Source: Oscillospiraceae bacterium (GTDB lineage Bacteria; Bacillota; Clostridia; Oscillospirales; Oscillospiraceae). From it: DNA of 64,000 nucleotides. The stretch's first letter is position 1; every line of letters starts with the position of its first letter. Positions 42,168-50,681 of the stretch are shown piece by piece. The position numbers were made by a program, and so were the translations under genes. The stretch covers positions 62,001 to 126,000 of the forward strand of contig JAHHSJ010000001.1 of the NCBI GenBank assembly GCA_020025295.1, given 5' to 3'. Under the pieces are notes generated by a model that did not search any database, was not told the DNA's origin, and saw nothing but the letters and a program-made list of their open reading frames with translations.

Positions 42168-43505
42168 TCATTCAAAATGCCGCAGGGTGGTTCCATCCAG
42201 TTCAGAGAGCGGAATTTTGGTTTCCTTGGCCATGGCGCAGGCCTCGCCTGCCACCTGACCCATGTCCACCAGCGTGGGCTGAATCCGCACACTGGCCTGC
42301 ATCAGGAAGGAAGTGGAGATGCAGCGGCCGACGGTGATGAGATTCTTCACATAGTCGTTGACCAGAGAGCGATAGGGGATCTCATAGTACTCGCTGGGGG
42401 TGTATTCCTTCCAATCCGGAATCTTGCCGGCCACAGAGTGAACATCCATGTACCAGTCACCCTTGACCACGCCATCGGCGAAGTGGTTGCGGTTCATGTA
42501 GTCCTGCTCATCCAGAATGTACTTGCCCCGGATGCGGTAGGAATCCCGGACACCCAGCATAGGAGCCTCCCGGAGCAGGAAAGCCTGCTCAAAGCCGGGC
42601 ATATAGCCCTTGAGGAAGTTCACAAACCGGTGAATCATCTGGCGGCCCTGCTGCACTGCCTGAGAGCGGGCCTGAGGGGAGGTGTTGTTGGTGACACCCA
42701 CAATGTGGGGGCAGTTGAAGGTCATGCAGTTGGGCTTGCCCGGGAGGGTGAAGCACTGATAGTAGCGCAGATCCATGGGCTGCAGTACGCCGTCCTCCAC
42801 GCCCTTCTGGAACAGAGGCTCCAGAGCGAAGTTCTTGCCCACTACCATGGCGGACTCAAAGAACTCACCGGGCTTCATCTGGCAGTATGCGTCATGGATG
42901 GAGGCACAGTAGGCACGGTAGGCCTCAATGTCAATGCCGCCCATCTCAAAACGCAGGCTGACGCACTGATTGTGGCCGTTCAGGTCTCCCACATCGCAGG
43001 GAACGCCGCTGAATCGGGACAGCACGGCGTCGCCGCTGGCGTCCACAAAGTGATCGGCGCAGACGGCCATCATACGGCCCTCAGAGAATACCACGGCATA
43101 CTGAAGAACGGAATCCTCCACGCAGGCGTCGATCAGCACGGCGTCGTACAAAATCGAGCCGTTGTTCTCCAAAAACATCTGTTCCAGACAGTAGGACATA
43201 TCCTCTGCGTTGAACCAGATGGACTTGTTGTAGGAGTGGTGGGTGTTGATGCCGTTTGCCTGAAGGCGGCGGTCCAGTTCGCCCAGCAGACCCAGATCAG
43301 CCACCTGCGTGTTCATCATGGGGCTGACCAGAGCGTTGACAGCGGTTCCGCCCAGGGAAGTGTGTTTTTCGACAATCAGTGTGTTTAAGCCCAGCTGTGC
43401 ACAGCGGATGCCGGCAGCAGCACCGGAGGTGCCGCCTCCGATGACGACCACATCATAGGTGCCGTACACCTCAATCTGCTTCCCCTGATACAAAATCGTG
43501 TTCAT
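42168..43505 (-). CDS. FAD-dependent oxidoreductase
   Basis: This 445-residue protein has the dinucleotide-binding VVVIGGGTSGAAAGIRCAQL (about 18-37), EKHTSLGGTAVN and a C-terminal GRCISTSFLMQASVRIQPTL with GQVAGEACAMA, the layout of the FAD-dependent oxidoreductase family PF12831. The substrate is unknown. The ATG at 43505 has AAAGGAGGA upstream and overlaps the preceding stop by four bases. It is the last gene of the five-gene minus-strand operon with the HyuA-like and DUF4127 proteins, so it probably oxidises or reduces an intermediate of that pathway. Confidence 0.88.
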   Translation of the reverse strand: MNTILYQGKQIEVYGTYDVVVIGGGTSGAAAGIRCAQLGLNTLIVEKHTSLGGTAVNALVSPMMNTQVADLGLLGELDRRLQANGINTHHSYNKSIWFNAEDMSYCLEQMFLENNGSILYDAVLIDACVEDSVLQYAVVFSEGRMMAVCADHFVDASGDAVLSRFSGVPCDVGDLNGHNQCVSLRFEMGGIDIEAYRAYCASIHDAYCQMKPGEFFESAMVVGKNFALEPLFQKGVEDGVLQPMDLRYYQCFTLPGKPNCMTFNCPHIVGVTNNTSPQARSQAVQQGRQMIHRFVNFLKGYMPGFEQAFLLREAPMLGVRDSYRIRGKYILDEQDYMNRNHFADGVVKGDWYMDVHSVAGKIPDWKEYTPSEYYEIPYRSLVNDYVKNLITVGRCISTSFLMQASVRIQPTLVDMGQVAGEACAMAKETKIPLSELDGTTLRHFE

Positions 43506-44167
43506 GGGTTTCCTCCTTTGGTGAGATCGTTTGCACGCAGGCAGGCATCGTAAAATGCCTTGGCCTGCGCCTCGTCCTGCTGCCGGAGCAGCAGCCAGTC
43601 CAGCTGGAGCGGATGGAATTCCACGTGACATAGCCGTTGTGCAAACAGATGCGCCGCAATTTCGTGCAGACTCTGAATCTTCCGGTTCTGCCGGAACAGA
43701 TAGCAGAGCCGGAACGAAACGGAGTACTCCGTTTGGCTTGCAGCGACTTGGTTGGTATCTTCTAAGTAGTGGAAAAATTCATGGGCGAGGTGGAGATTCG
43801 TTACCTGCTGCAGGGAGAGCGGTATGCCATGCTGCTGCGCCTGCGAAACAATGGCTTGCATCGTTTTCTCATACAGGCGAATCTCACATCGGCCGGAAAC
43901 GCTGATTGCTGCGGAAGAGTACTCGGCGTGGATGCCGCAGGCCCCTTCGCCGGGTTCCGTACACAGCGCAACATTCTGCGTTTCAATCGCCTGATATACC
44001 CTGTCCAGCGTCCAGTGCTTTGCCGCATCCAGACCGGCCTGAATTCCGCGCCGGATGCAGTCAGGCACCTCGGCGGCGGGAATTCTTCGGTAGAGGGGGT
44101 CCTGCTGCAATAATACATGGGCCCAAGCCTCTGGGGAAAGATGGCTCAGCGTTTGCCACTCATTCAT
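43502..44167 (-). CDS. HExxH-containing protein of unknown family
   Basis: This 221-residue soluble protein has a zinc-metallopeptidase-like motif, HEFFH, in LHLAHEFFHYLEDTN (about 130-144). A second HE follows in SLHEIAAHLFAQRLCH (about 170-185), which could supply the third ligand as in gluzincins. No signal peptide. The ATG at 44167 overlaps the HyuA-like stop by eight bases, and its stop overlaps the FAD gene by four, so it is firmly in the operon. Whether it is a peptidase is unproven; I do not recognise the family. Confidence 0.7.
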   Translation of the reverse strand: MNEWQTLSHLSPEAWAHVLLQQDPLYRRIPAAEVPDCIRRGIQAGLDAAKHWTLDRVYQAIETQNVALCTEPGEGACGIHAEYSSAAISVSGRCEIRLYEKTMQAIVSQAQQHGIPLSLQQVTNLHLAHEFFHYLEDTNQVAASQTEYSVSFRLCYLFRQNRKIQSLHEIAAHLFAQRLCHVEFHPLQLDWLLLRQQDEAQAKAFYDACLRANDLTKGGNP

Positions 44168-46304
44168 GAGAAGCAACGGCAATCATGCTGACGCTGTCAT
44201 CCAGGTGGCTGCACTCCATATCCGCCAGGGACAACAGCTGATCCTTGGTGGTGACGCCGCTCAGGTCAACCATCTTCTGGTTGAAATACAGATAGACCTT
44301 GGGCAGGGAGGCACCGGCGTCGGAATACTTGGTGTGGCGGTCCACGAACTCCACAAAGTGGGTGGACAGCTCGCTGCGATTGAACGAAAGCAGTGCGCCG
44401 GAGCCCTTCTGCAAACGAATCACGCCTTCGTCATCCACCACACGGAGACTGTCCTTTTTCAGCTTCAGCAGGCCCCACAGCTTGGAATGCACCGTCTGCA
44501 CACGGTAGGCGTGCCAGCGTCCGGTGTGAGCCTGATCGGCAATCACAGCGTCACCGCTGACGGACTCGAGAGCGATGCGCTCCAGTTCCTCGGCGGACTT
44601 CGTCTTTTCGCTCAGGTTCTTGGTGCGCAGCTCGGTGGCACCGGTGGCAATGGCACGGAGAATGTTCTTCTGAGCGTCGATTTCGATGGTCACTTCTACG
44701 GTATCGGGATTAGCGCCGTTTTTGACAATGCTGTCAATGACCTCGGCACGAATCTTCTTGATGTCGTCCTCGGAGGGGGAGGGCACATTGCGCTCCACCT
44801 GCTCACGCATCAGAGCCAGAGCGACGCCGATGGTAGAAATGTAAGGGGCGTTTTTGGCGATCTGGGAACGGATGCCCATGGTTTCGCCCAGATAGGGAGG
44901 GATGATGCTGGCAGAGCCGCCGCCGCCCACAAAGCGGATGACCTGCTTGTTCAGCTGGTAGTCTGCAATCAGTTCATCCACGATGACCTTGACCTTGGCA
45001 GCGGCAATATCCATGGCGCAGCGGCAGGCCTCTTCGACGGTCATGCCCACCTGCTCGCCCAGCACCTGCCAAGCGATACGGGCGGAGTCCAGATTACCGT
45101 GAGCGTAGTCCTCCTCCGGGACATAGCCCAGCAGGTTGGCAGCGCCGGCGAGGGTGAGAGCGTACTCCTGACCGTTGTCGCAGGCCACCACGGCGTAGTG
45201 GGGCAGATCCTCTGCGCAGGGAGCCACCAGCTTGAGGCTGGCGCCCTTCAGGTTCTCAGCATTGGTAAAGACTTCGTATTCCTTCTTGGCGATGTGAGCG
45301 CTGCGGGGACCCACATCCGTGATCTTGCCGTTCTCCACCACAATCATAGAGCCACCGGCAATGCCCAGCGTGCGGACATCCAGAGAGTTCAGATAGAGCT
45401 TTCTGCCGCCCACCTGAGCGTTCTTGACCATGACCTTGCCGTCCTTGATGACGGAAATGTCGGTGGAGGTGCCGCCGACCTCAAAGAAGATGCCGTCGGT
45501 GACCTTTTCATACATCATGGCGCCGGCCACACCGGCAGCCAGACCGGAAAGCATAGTGAGGATGGGGCGCTTGCGCACTTCTTCCACGCTCATAACGCCG
45601 CCGTCGCAGCGCATAATCATCAGAGGCGTCTTAATCTGAGTCTGCTTCACGGAAGATTCGGTCATGTTGGCCGCTTCCATCATCTTCGGAATGAGGGCGG
45701 CGTTCACCACGGCGGTGCGGGTGCGGGCCTGCAGACCGTACAGCTGAGAAATTTCGTAGCCGCCGGTTGCCATCCAGCCCTGCTTCTGAGCCTGCTGAAT
45801 GACCTCGATTTCGTCCTCCGGGTCATCCACAGAGTAGGACTTGGAGGCGACAATGACCTCGGCTCCCTGCTCCTTCAGCTGCTGCAGAGCCTCGTCGATC
45901 TTAGCCTCCGACTTCTGCGCCGTATCAATATAGGTGTGCTCCGTGTGCAGGAATTTGCCGGGAGCCAGCTCAATCGTGCCCACCCGGGTCTCCGACTTGG
46001 TGCGCTCGCCCTCGAAGCCGGTACCCATACCGATGATGCCTACATGAGCCACATCGCCCTCCAGCAGAGCGTTGGTTGCCTGAGTGGTACCGTGTGCAAT
46101 GAACACCACATCGTCCGGATCGATGTGGTTGTCGTTCAATACGGTCTGAATTACCTGAACGATTCCCGCAGCAACACCAGTTTCTGCATGGTGCGTGGTA
46201 GGAATCTTGGCTTTGGCAATGACTTCGTACGTGCTGTTGTCAATCACAACGGCGTCGGTGAAGGTTCCGCCCACGTCAATGCCGATCCGAACTTTATTCC
46301 CCAT
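44160..46304 (-). CDS. hyuA: Hydantoinase/oxoprolinase-family ATPase (HyuA-like)
   Basis: This 714-residue protein starts with the ASKHA-type phosphate loop GIDVGGTFTDAVVI, followed by IAHGTTQATNALLEGD and the Hydantoinase_A core (FEVGGTSTDISVI, RTLGIAGGS, VRFVGGGGSASIIPPYLG by position). A C-terminal region of about 200 residues (from about 515) is not the usual HyuA tail. These ATPases open cyclic amides/imides or activate carboxylates, often with a HyuB partner. No hyuB is present here. The ribosome site AAAGGAAC precedes ATG 46304. The exact substrate is unknown. Confidence 0.85.
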   Translation of the reverse strand: MGNKVRIGIDVGGTFTDAVVIDNSTYEVIAKAKIPTTHHAETGVAAGIVQVIQTVLNDNHIDPDDVVFIAHGTTQATNALLEGDVAHVGIIGMGTGFEGERTKSETRVGTIELAPGKFLHTEHTYIDTAQKSEAKIDEALQQLKEQGAEVIVASKSYSVDDPEDEIEVIQQAQKQGWMATGGYEISQLYGLQARTRTAVVNAALIPKMMEAANMTESSVKQTQIKTPLMIMRCDGGVMSVEEVRKRPILTMLSGLAAGVAGAMMYEKVTDGIFFEVGGTSTDISVIKDGKVMVKNAQVGGRKLYLNSLDVRTLGIAGGSMIVVENGKITDVGPRSAHIAKKEYEVFTNAENLKGASLKLVAPCAEDLPHYAVVACDNGQEYALTLAGAANLLGYVPEEDYAHGNLDSARIAWQVLGEQVGMTVEEACRCAMDIAAAKVKVIVDELIADYQLNKQVIRFVGGGGSASIIPPYLGETMGIRSQIAKNAPYISTIGVALALMREQVERNVPSPSEDDIKKIRAEVIDSIVKNGANPDTVEVTIEIDAQKNILRAIATGATELRTKNLSEKTKSAEELERIALESVSGDAVIADQAHTGRWHAYRVQTVHSKLWGLLKLKKDSLRVVDDEGVIRLQKGSGALLSFNRSELSTHFVEFVDRHTKYSDAGASLPKVYLYFNQKMVDLSGVTTKDQLLSLADMECSHLDDSVSMIAVASHE

Positions 46305-46405
46305 AGTTGAATGTTCCTTTCTACCGTGAATCCATGTTTGTTATACGGATTCGGGAGAAACCGAACGCATCGATTTCTCCCGAATAAAATCTACAATACC
46401 TTCGA

Positions 46406-47425
46406 TTAGAAGAAGACCACACCAGTATAGATGAGTGCAACCAGAGTTACAAACATCGTGAAGGGCAGAGTGGACTTCAGGATGGCGTTGACATCCACCT
46501 TGGCGTAATCTGCCACAATGACGTTCTGGGTGTTGGTGGGGTCAGACACGCCCTGAACAACACCGGTGGCACGCAGAGCGTTGCCGACAGCGGCGGGATT
46601 CATGGTGCCGGCAGCCAGCATGATGTTTGCCAGACCGGAGCCCAGACCAAAGGAGTTCAGAGGACCGCGATACAGAGCCAGAGGAGAGAGAATGGTGAAT
46701 GCAATGACATACACCACAGCGGACTTAGGCATGATAGCGCCGATCAGGGGCTGCATCAGAGCGACGGTAGCCTGAGCGGAAACGCCGTTGAGCAGGATGC
46801 CGATGCCGATCATCAGACCGATGACGCCGGCCACATCCTGAATGCCCTCAACCAGAGCGGAAGAGCAGATGTGGACGATCTCGCGGGGCTTGGTGACCAG
46901 AACCGTGTAGATGACAGCAGCCAGCAGGCTCACCTCAGCGGAGCAATGGAACAGGACCAGGCTGGCAGCCACCACGGGCTGAATGCCGGTGGACAGCATC
47001 AGGGGGATAGCGATGGCGGAAACCATGATGACGGGGCCGGCGCCGCTGATTGCGGAGAACACCAGAGCGGTGGCGGCAGTCAGAACGAATGCGATGGCGT
47101 AAGGCTTGTCACCGGCCAGCTCCGCAGCCTTGCGGATAATGGCGTCGGAAATGCCCTGCTTCTGGATGACCTTGGCGAACATACCGCCGAAGATGATGGC
47201 CACCATGGTGGAAGCCAGTCGGGCGGAGCCCTGACCGATGACAAAGGTCATGATGGTCTGTCCATCCGGCTCAGCGGCATGGAGGAAGGGCACGCCGGCG
47301 ATTGCGGCAATCAGAACGCCCAGCAGGGGCAGAGCCAGAATGGTAGGCAGCTTCTTGGAAATCATCAGTGCGATGAACACACCGAAGGTCACAAGAATCA
47401 AGATAACTTGGAAGTTGAAAATCAT
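46406..47425 (-). CDS. Integral membrane transporter of an IT-superfamily type
   Basis: This 339-residue protein has about 10 TM segments and conserved-looking re-entrant stretches: FSAISGAGPVIMVSAIAIPL and, near the C-terminus, GVSDPTNTQNVIVADYAKVD. The layout resembles citrate/gluconate-type ion-transporter-superfamily permeases. AAAGGAG precedes the ATG at 47425. The gene sits between DUF4127 and the HyuA-like ATPase, so it most likely imports the operon's substrate, perhaps a carboxylate or cyclic amide (inference). Confidence 0.72.
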   Translation of the reverse strand: MIFNFQVILILVTFGVFIALMISKKLPTILALPLLGVLIAAIAGVPFLHAAEPDGQTIMTFVIGQGSARLASTMVAIIFGGMFAKVIQKQGISDAIIRKAAELAGDKPYAIAFVLTAATALVFSAISGAGPVIMVSAIAIPLMLSTGIQPVVAASLVLFHCSAEVSLLAAVIYTVLVTKPREIVHICSSALVEGIQDVAGVIGLMIGIGILLNGVSAQATVALMQPLIGAIMPKSAVVYVIAFTILSPLALYRGPLNSFGLGSGLANIMLAAGTMNPAAVGNALRATGVVQGVSDPTNTQNVIVADYAKVDVNAILKSTLPFTMFVTLVALIYTGVVFF

Positions 47426-47483
47426 TGTTAGGTTACTCCTTTCGTTTTTTCCGTAAATTGGGATGGGGTCAGCGTGTTTCTGT

Positions 47484-49031
47484 TCAATACATACCTCCCA
47501 TCGCTTCAACCGAATCATGAGTCCAGGTAATACCGATTTCAAACAGGCGGTTCCAAGGGAAATAGACCCGGAACTCTTCCGTTTGGAATTCGGGGAACCC
47601 GTTTTGAATCACTGCGGCCCATGCTTGCTTCAACTGTGTTTCACAAATCCGTGCATAGGTGTCCGCGTTGTCGTGTAGGTCAAAATAGCTGCATCCGTCG
47701 GCTTCTGCGGTAATCCGCATCTGACTGCGCACCACACTCTGGTAGAATCCGTCGTCCAGAAGGTGATACATCAGGTTTCTCCGGAGCTGGTCAGGGTCTG
47801 CACTGTCCAGAGCGAAAATGCCCTGTGCCAGAGAGGTGCCCACCGTGTTGCAGGAGGTGTTCCAGCCCTTGTAGGATGCCAGCTTGTCCAGGATGCCCAC
47901 CCGATCCAGCTCTCGCAGGAGAGCAAGCTCACCGCCGTTGGCGTAGGCACAGTCGGCGACGACCACCTTTTTGCCCTGAGCGATGTACTCTGCCAGCTGC
48001 TGCACATAGGCTCTCAGGCAGCGGAAGGACTGATAGGTGACATCCGGCTGCTGCTGCTGGAAGCTTTCCTGCATGGTCTTGCCGGGGGTATTTACCGCCA
48101 GAATGAAATCCGCCTCGTCGGGGAGTTCGCACTGCACACAGCCGCTGGCCAAAATGTGCTGCTGGATACTGGCTTCCAGAATGCGGTCCTCGTACAGCGG
48201 GATGATCTGAGAACCCAAAGCGCTGCTGTAAGTGACATAAATGCGGGGGTGCTTCTGATTCAGCTCCAGATAAGCTCTTGCCACCAGCTCGGCTCCGGCT
48301 TCATCTGCACCGGGGTGAAGATACACACGATCCTGCACCTTGAGGGCGTCGATGGTTTTCTGGATGTGAGCCTGATCGATGGCGGTGTAGCCGAATTCGC
48401 AGGAATCATCCTGAGGAATGTACAGCAGGTCAATGGTGCCATCCTGCACCAGATGCAGCAGCTTTTCCAGCAGCCGCCGATTGCTCGAGCGCCGCTGTTC
48501 GTAGTCCTGCACATATTCCTTGGGGATCTGCTCCTCCAAGGTGTCCAGATGACGCTGCTCCGCTTCGGTCAGCGCCTGACGGGCGCCCTTGTCTTTCAGA
48601 TATGCACGCTGGAAAATTCGTGCACCGTAGGTTTCGTAGTAATCCGGTTCTTCGTCGCTGCTGTCGTACCGGGGGGTGCGCATGATGAGTTCAAACAGAT
48701 ACAGCGGCACATCCGGGTGCGCCTGTTTCAGCTCTTTCAGCAGAGCAATTTTCTCATCAATGGAAGCATCTGAATCGTGGTGCAATCGGGAGGGAAGCAA
48801 TCCTCCGAAAAACAGCATTTCTGCCGACAAAACAGCACAGTCGCAGTGCTCGATCTGCTGCTGGACAAAGTTCCAAAGCTTACCGGTGTCTGCGGGCTGC
48901 TTCTTGTTGCCCAAAAGCTGAATCGAAGGAGTAATCAGCTCCGCTGCGCCGGAACCTGCCACCATGTTTTGGGGCAGAAGCCAGTTGCACGGGCGCTCAT
49001 CCAACGGCAGATAAAGTATTTTCTTCTTCAA
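47484..49031 (-). CDS. DUF4127 family protein
   Basis: This 515-residue cytosolic protein begins with LYLPLDERPCNWLLPQNM, the hallmark of the DUF4127 family. It continues with AEMLFFGGLLPSRLHHDS, IPQDDSCEFGYTA, YLHPGADEAGAELVAR and ADCAYANGGELALL, which are rich in conserved Asp/His/Glu and suggest a metal-dependent or carbohydrate-active enzyme of unknown activity. The start is TTG 49031 with AGAGGAAC upstream. It is the first gene of the AraC-divergent operon. Confidence 0.85.
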   Translation of the reverse strand: MKKKILYLPLDERPCNWLLPQNMVAGSGAAELITPSIQLLGNKKQPADTGKLWNFVQQQIEHCDCAVLSAEMLFFGGLLPSRLHHDSDASIDEKIALLKELKQAHPDVPLYLFELIMRTPRYDSSDEEPDYYETYGARIFQRAYLKDKGARQALTEAEQRHLDTLEEQIPKEYVQDYEQRRSSNRRLLEKLLHLVQDGTIDLLYIPQDDSCEFGYTAIDQAHIQKTIDALKVQDRVYLHPGADEAGAELVARAYLELNQKHPRIYVTYSSALGSQIIPLYEDRILEASIQQHILASGCVQCELPDEADFILAVNTPGKTMQESFQQQQPDVTYQSFRCLRAYVQQLAEYIAQGKKVVVADCAYANGGELALLRELDRVGILDKLASYKGWNTSCNTVGTSLAQGIFALDSADPDQLRRNLMYHLLDDGFYQSVVRSQMRITAEADGCSYFDLHDNADTYARICETQLKQAWAAVIQNGFPEFQTEEFRVYFPWNRLFEIGITWTHDSVEAMGGMY

Positions 49032-49123
49032 TATGCACCAGTTCCTCTCGTGCTGTCCGTGTGCGAAACGGGCAGTGCCTTGTTGTTACGCATCAAATTC
49101 TAACAAATACTGACATAAAATAC

Positions 49124-49286
49124 TTGTCCAAATCAGCTGTCCCGGTAGATTGAATTATCTGGATTATCTATTTTCATCATAACATCAAAAAAATGGGGTA
49201 CTGATTTGTGCATTTTGACATGTGCTGCAACACGGAATTGCCGAAGTCGATTTCGCAGTTGCTTCTTGGACAAATTTGTATATAAT
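49124..49286. promoter_or_regulatory. Divergent control region of the araC/DUF4127 operons
   Basis: The 301-bp gap 49032-49332 holds TTGGACAA on the plus strand (49266-49273) and again on the minus strand (plus 49124-49131), a possible inverted operator pair for the AraC protein. A plus promoter TTGCTT (49259-49264), 16 bp, TATAAT (49281-49286) precedes the araC-type gene. A minus promoter is unclear (TAGAAT-like bases near 49103). Confidence 0.5.
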
Positions 49287-49332
49287 ACGAACTAGAGATG
49301 GTTTCATCTATACCCGAATCAGGAGGTTTTTT

Positions 49333-50262
49333 ATGCTGGACAAGTCCACCGCCGGCCGTATTTTCCGTTTCAATGCTGAATCGGATCATAATACTCCCGT
49401 GTGCTATAAGAACATTTTGCTCTATCAGATCGGCGAAGTGCGCTATGAGCAGGGCGCGGATGATGTGCATGGACAGTGGTGCTATGAGCTGAGCGTCATC
49501 CTCTCCGGATCGGGTTATTTTACCTTGGATGACAAGAAAATTGCGGTGCATAAAAATGACATCATCCTGACCCCGAAGCAGGGCGTGCATACGGTGACGG
49601 CATCCAACAATAAGTTCCGTTTTCTGTATCTGGGTTTTGATCTCCTGCCCGATGCCGCACCGGACAGTGTCCAAGCGATGCAGGAGCGGCTGCAAGGGCT
49701 TCACGAGAATCAGAGTGCCATCGACTGCTATGATGTGGCCGGACTGCTGAATAATCTGCTGGTGGAATTCAATCAGGAGCTGCCCTATTCCCAAGAGTAT
49801 GTCGCAAACTGTCTGGAAAATGTGATGATTCTCACGAACCGTACCTTTGCCTATGACCGGGAGCCCAGTGTGCCCACGGATGCCGCCCTGAACCCACGCA
49901 TTGTTGGCACAACAGTGTACGGACTGATTAAATATATTGAGGAGAATATCTATTCTCTGCCGGATATTCGCTCCCTCGCCAAGCAGATGCACTTCAGTTA
50001 CAGCTATATCTCCCATGTGTTTAAGGAAAAAACGGGAACTACCCTGCAACACTACATCCTTCAGGCGAAAATTGACAAAAGCCGGGAGCTGATTCTGGAT
50101 GGCCGCTGGACCCTGTCAGAGATTGCTAATATGCTCAATTACGAGTCTCTTCAGGCCTTCAGTAAGGCGTTCAAAAAGGAAGTAGGGGTCTGCCCGCGGG
50201 AGTACAAGAAGCAGCAGGAGCTGCTGCGGCACAATCTGCCCCATTCCAACAACGACCTGTAA
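49333..50262 (+). CDS. AraC-family regulator
   Basis: This 309-residue protein has an N-terminal cupin sensor (SVILSGSGYFTLDDKKIAVH, DIILTPKQGVHTV) and a C-terminal double HTH (SLAKQMHFSYSYISHVFKEK and LSEIANMLNYESLQAFSKAF), ending with the AraC signature FKKEVGVCPREYKK. AGGAGG precedes the ATG at 49333. It is divergent from the DUF4127-HyuA operon, the standard layout for an activator of an adjacent catabolic operon. Confidence 0.9.
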   Translation: MLDKSTAGRIFRFNAESDHNTPVCYKNILLYQIGEVRYEQGADDVHGQWCYELSVILSGSGYFTLDDKKIAVHKNDIILTPKQGVHTVTASNNKFRFLYLGFDLLPDAAPDSVQAMQERLQGLHENQSAIDCYDVAGLLNNLLVEFNQELPYSQEYVANCLENVMILTNRTFAYDREPSVPTDAALNPRIVGTTVYGLIKYIEENIYSLPDIRSLAKQMHFSYSYISHVFKEKTGTTLQHYILQAKIDKSRELILDGRWTLSEIANMLNYESLQAFSKAFKKEVGVCPREYKKQQELLRHNLPHSNNDL

Positions 50263-50277
50263 TCAACGAAAACGGAC

Positions 50278-50312
50278 CCGGAGCCGCTTTGCAAAAGCGG
50301 CTCCGGTTTTTT
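50278..50312 (+). terminator. Terminator of the araC-type gene
   Basis: A 13-bp stem (CCGGAGCCGCTTT / AAAGCGGCTCCGG) with a GCA loop and T6. Nearly the same stem as the rsmE terminator. Confidence 0.92.
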
Positions 50313-50323
50313 GTGCCTTTGTG

Positions 50324-50379
50324 TTGACAAGGAAAGATGGCAGTGCTACATTATAATTAACATTTAGGTTAAATGTTAA
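50324..50379 (+). promoter_or_regulatory. Promoter and operator of the sdpR/sdpI-like operon
   Basis: TTGACA (50324-50329), 17 bp, TACATT (50347-50352). Just downstream is a perfect 10-3-10 inverted repeat, TTAACATTTA / TAAATGTTAA (50357-50379), ending next to the ribosome site: an operator for the ArsR-type repressor. Confidence 0.87.
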
Positions 50380-50393
50380 AGGAGGAACCACCC

Positions 50394-50681
50394 ATGGCGC
50401 TTCAAACCACATTGAAGGCCCTTGCAGACCCCATCCGGAGAGAAATTCTCAATCTGCTGCGGAACGGACGGATGTCCGCCGGAGAGATTGCCGATCACTT
50501 TCCGGTGACGGCAGCGTCGATCTCCCGGCATTTGTCGGTGCTGAAGGAAGCGGATCTCATTCGGGATGACCGAGAGGGCAAGTATATTTATTATGATCTG
50601 AATGCCTCTGTATTGGAGGAAATCATGCTGTGGATTACAAACCTGACAGGAGGAGATCAAGATGAAACACCTTTGGAATGA
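50394..50681 (+). CDS. sdpR: ArsR-family repressor (SdpR-like)
   Basis: This 95-residue winged-helix protein has ALADPIRREILNLLRNGRMS, AGEIADHFPVTAASISRHLS and DREGKYIYYDLN, but no metal-binding ELCVC motif, so it is an SdpR-like autorepressor rather than a metal sensor. The ATG at 50394 follows AAAGGAGGA. Its 3' end overlaps the SdpI-like gene by 20 bp. In Bacillus, SdpR is antagonised by SdpI when SdpI binds the SdpC toxin; no sdpC-like gene is visible here. Confidence 0.88.
   Translation: MALQTTLKALADPIRREILNLLRNGRMSAGEIADHFPVTAASISRHLSVLKEADLIRDDREGKYIYYDLNASVLEEIMLWITNLTGGDQDETPLE

Noticed and set aside
43717..43734. Perfect 18-bp palindrome AAACGGAGTACTCCGTTT
   Set aside because: Lies inside the HExxH coding sequence and encodes ordinary residues; similar GGAGT strings in terminators are probably coincidence.
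41444..50312. Nearly identical terminator stems (GGAGCCGCTTT...) after rsmE and the araC-type gene as a dispersed repeat element
   Set aside because: Only the stem is shared; there is no common flanking sequence. Strong GC stems recur by function.
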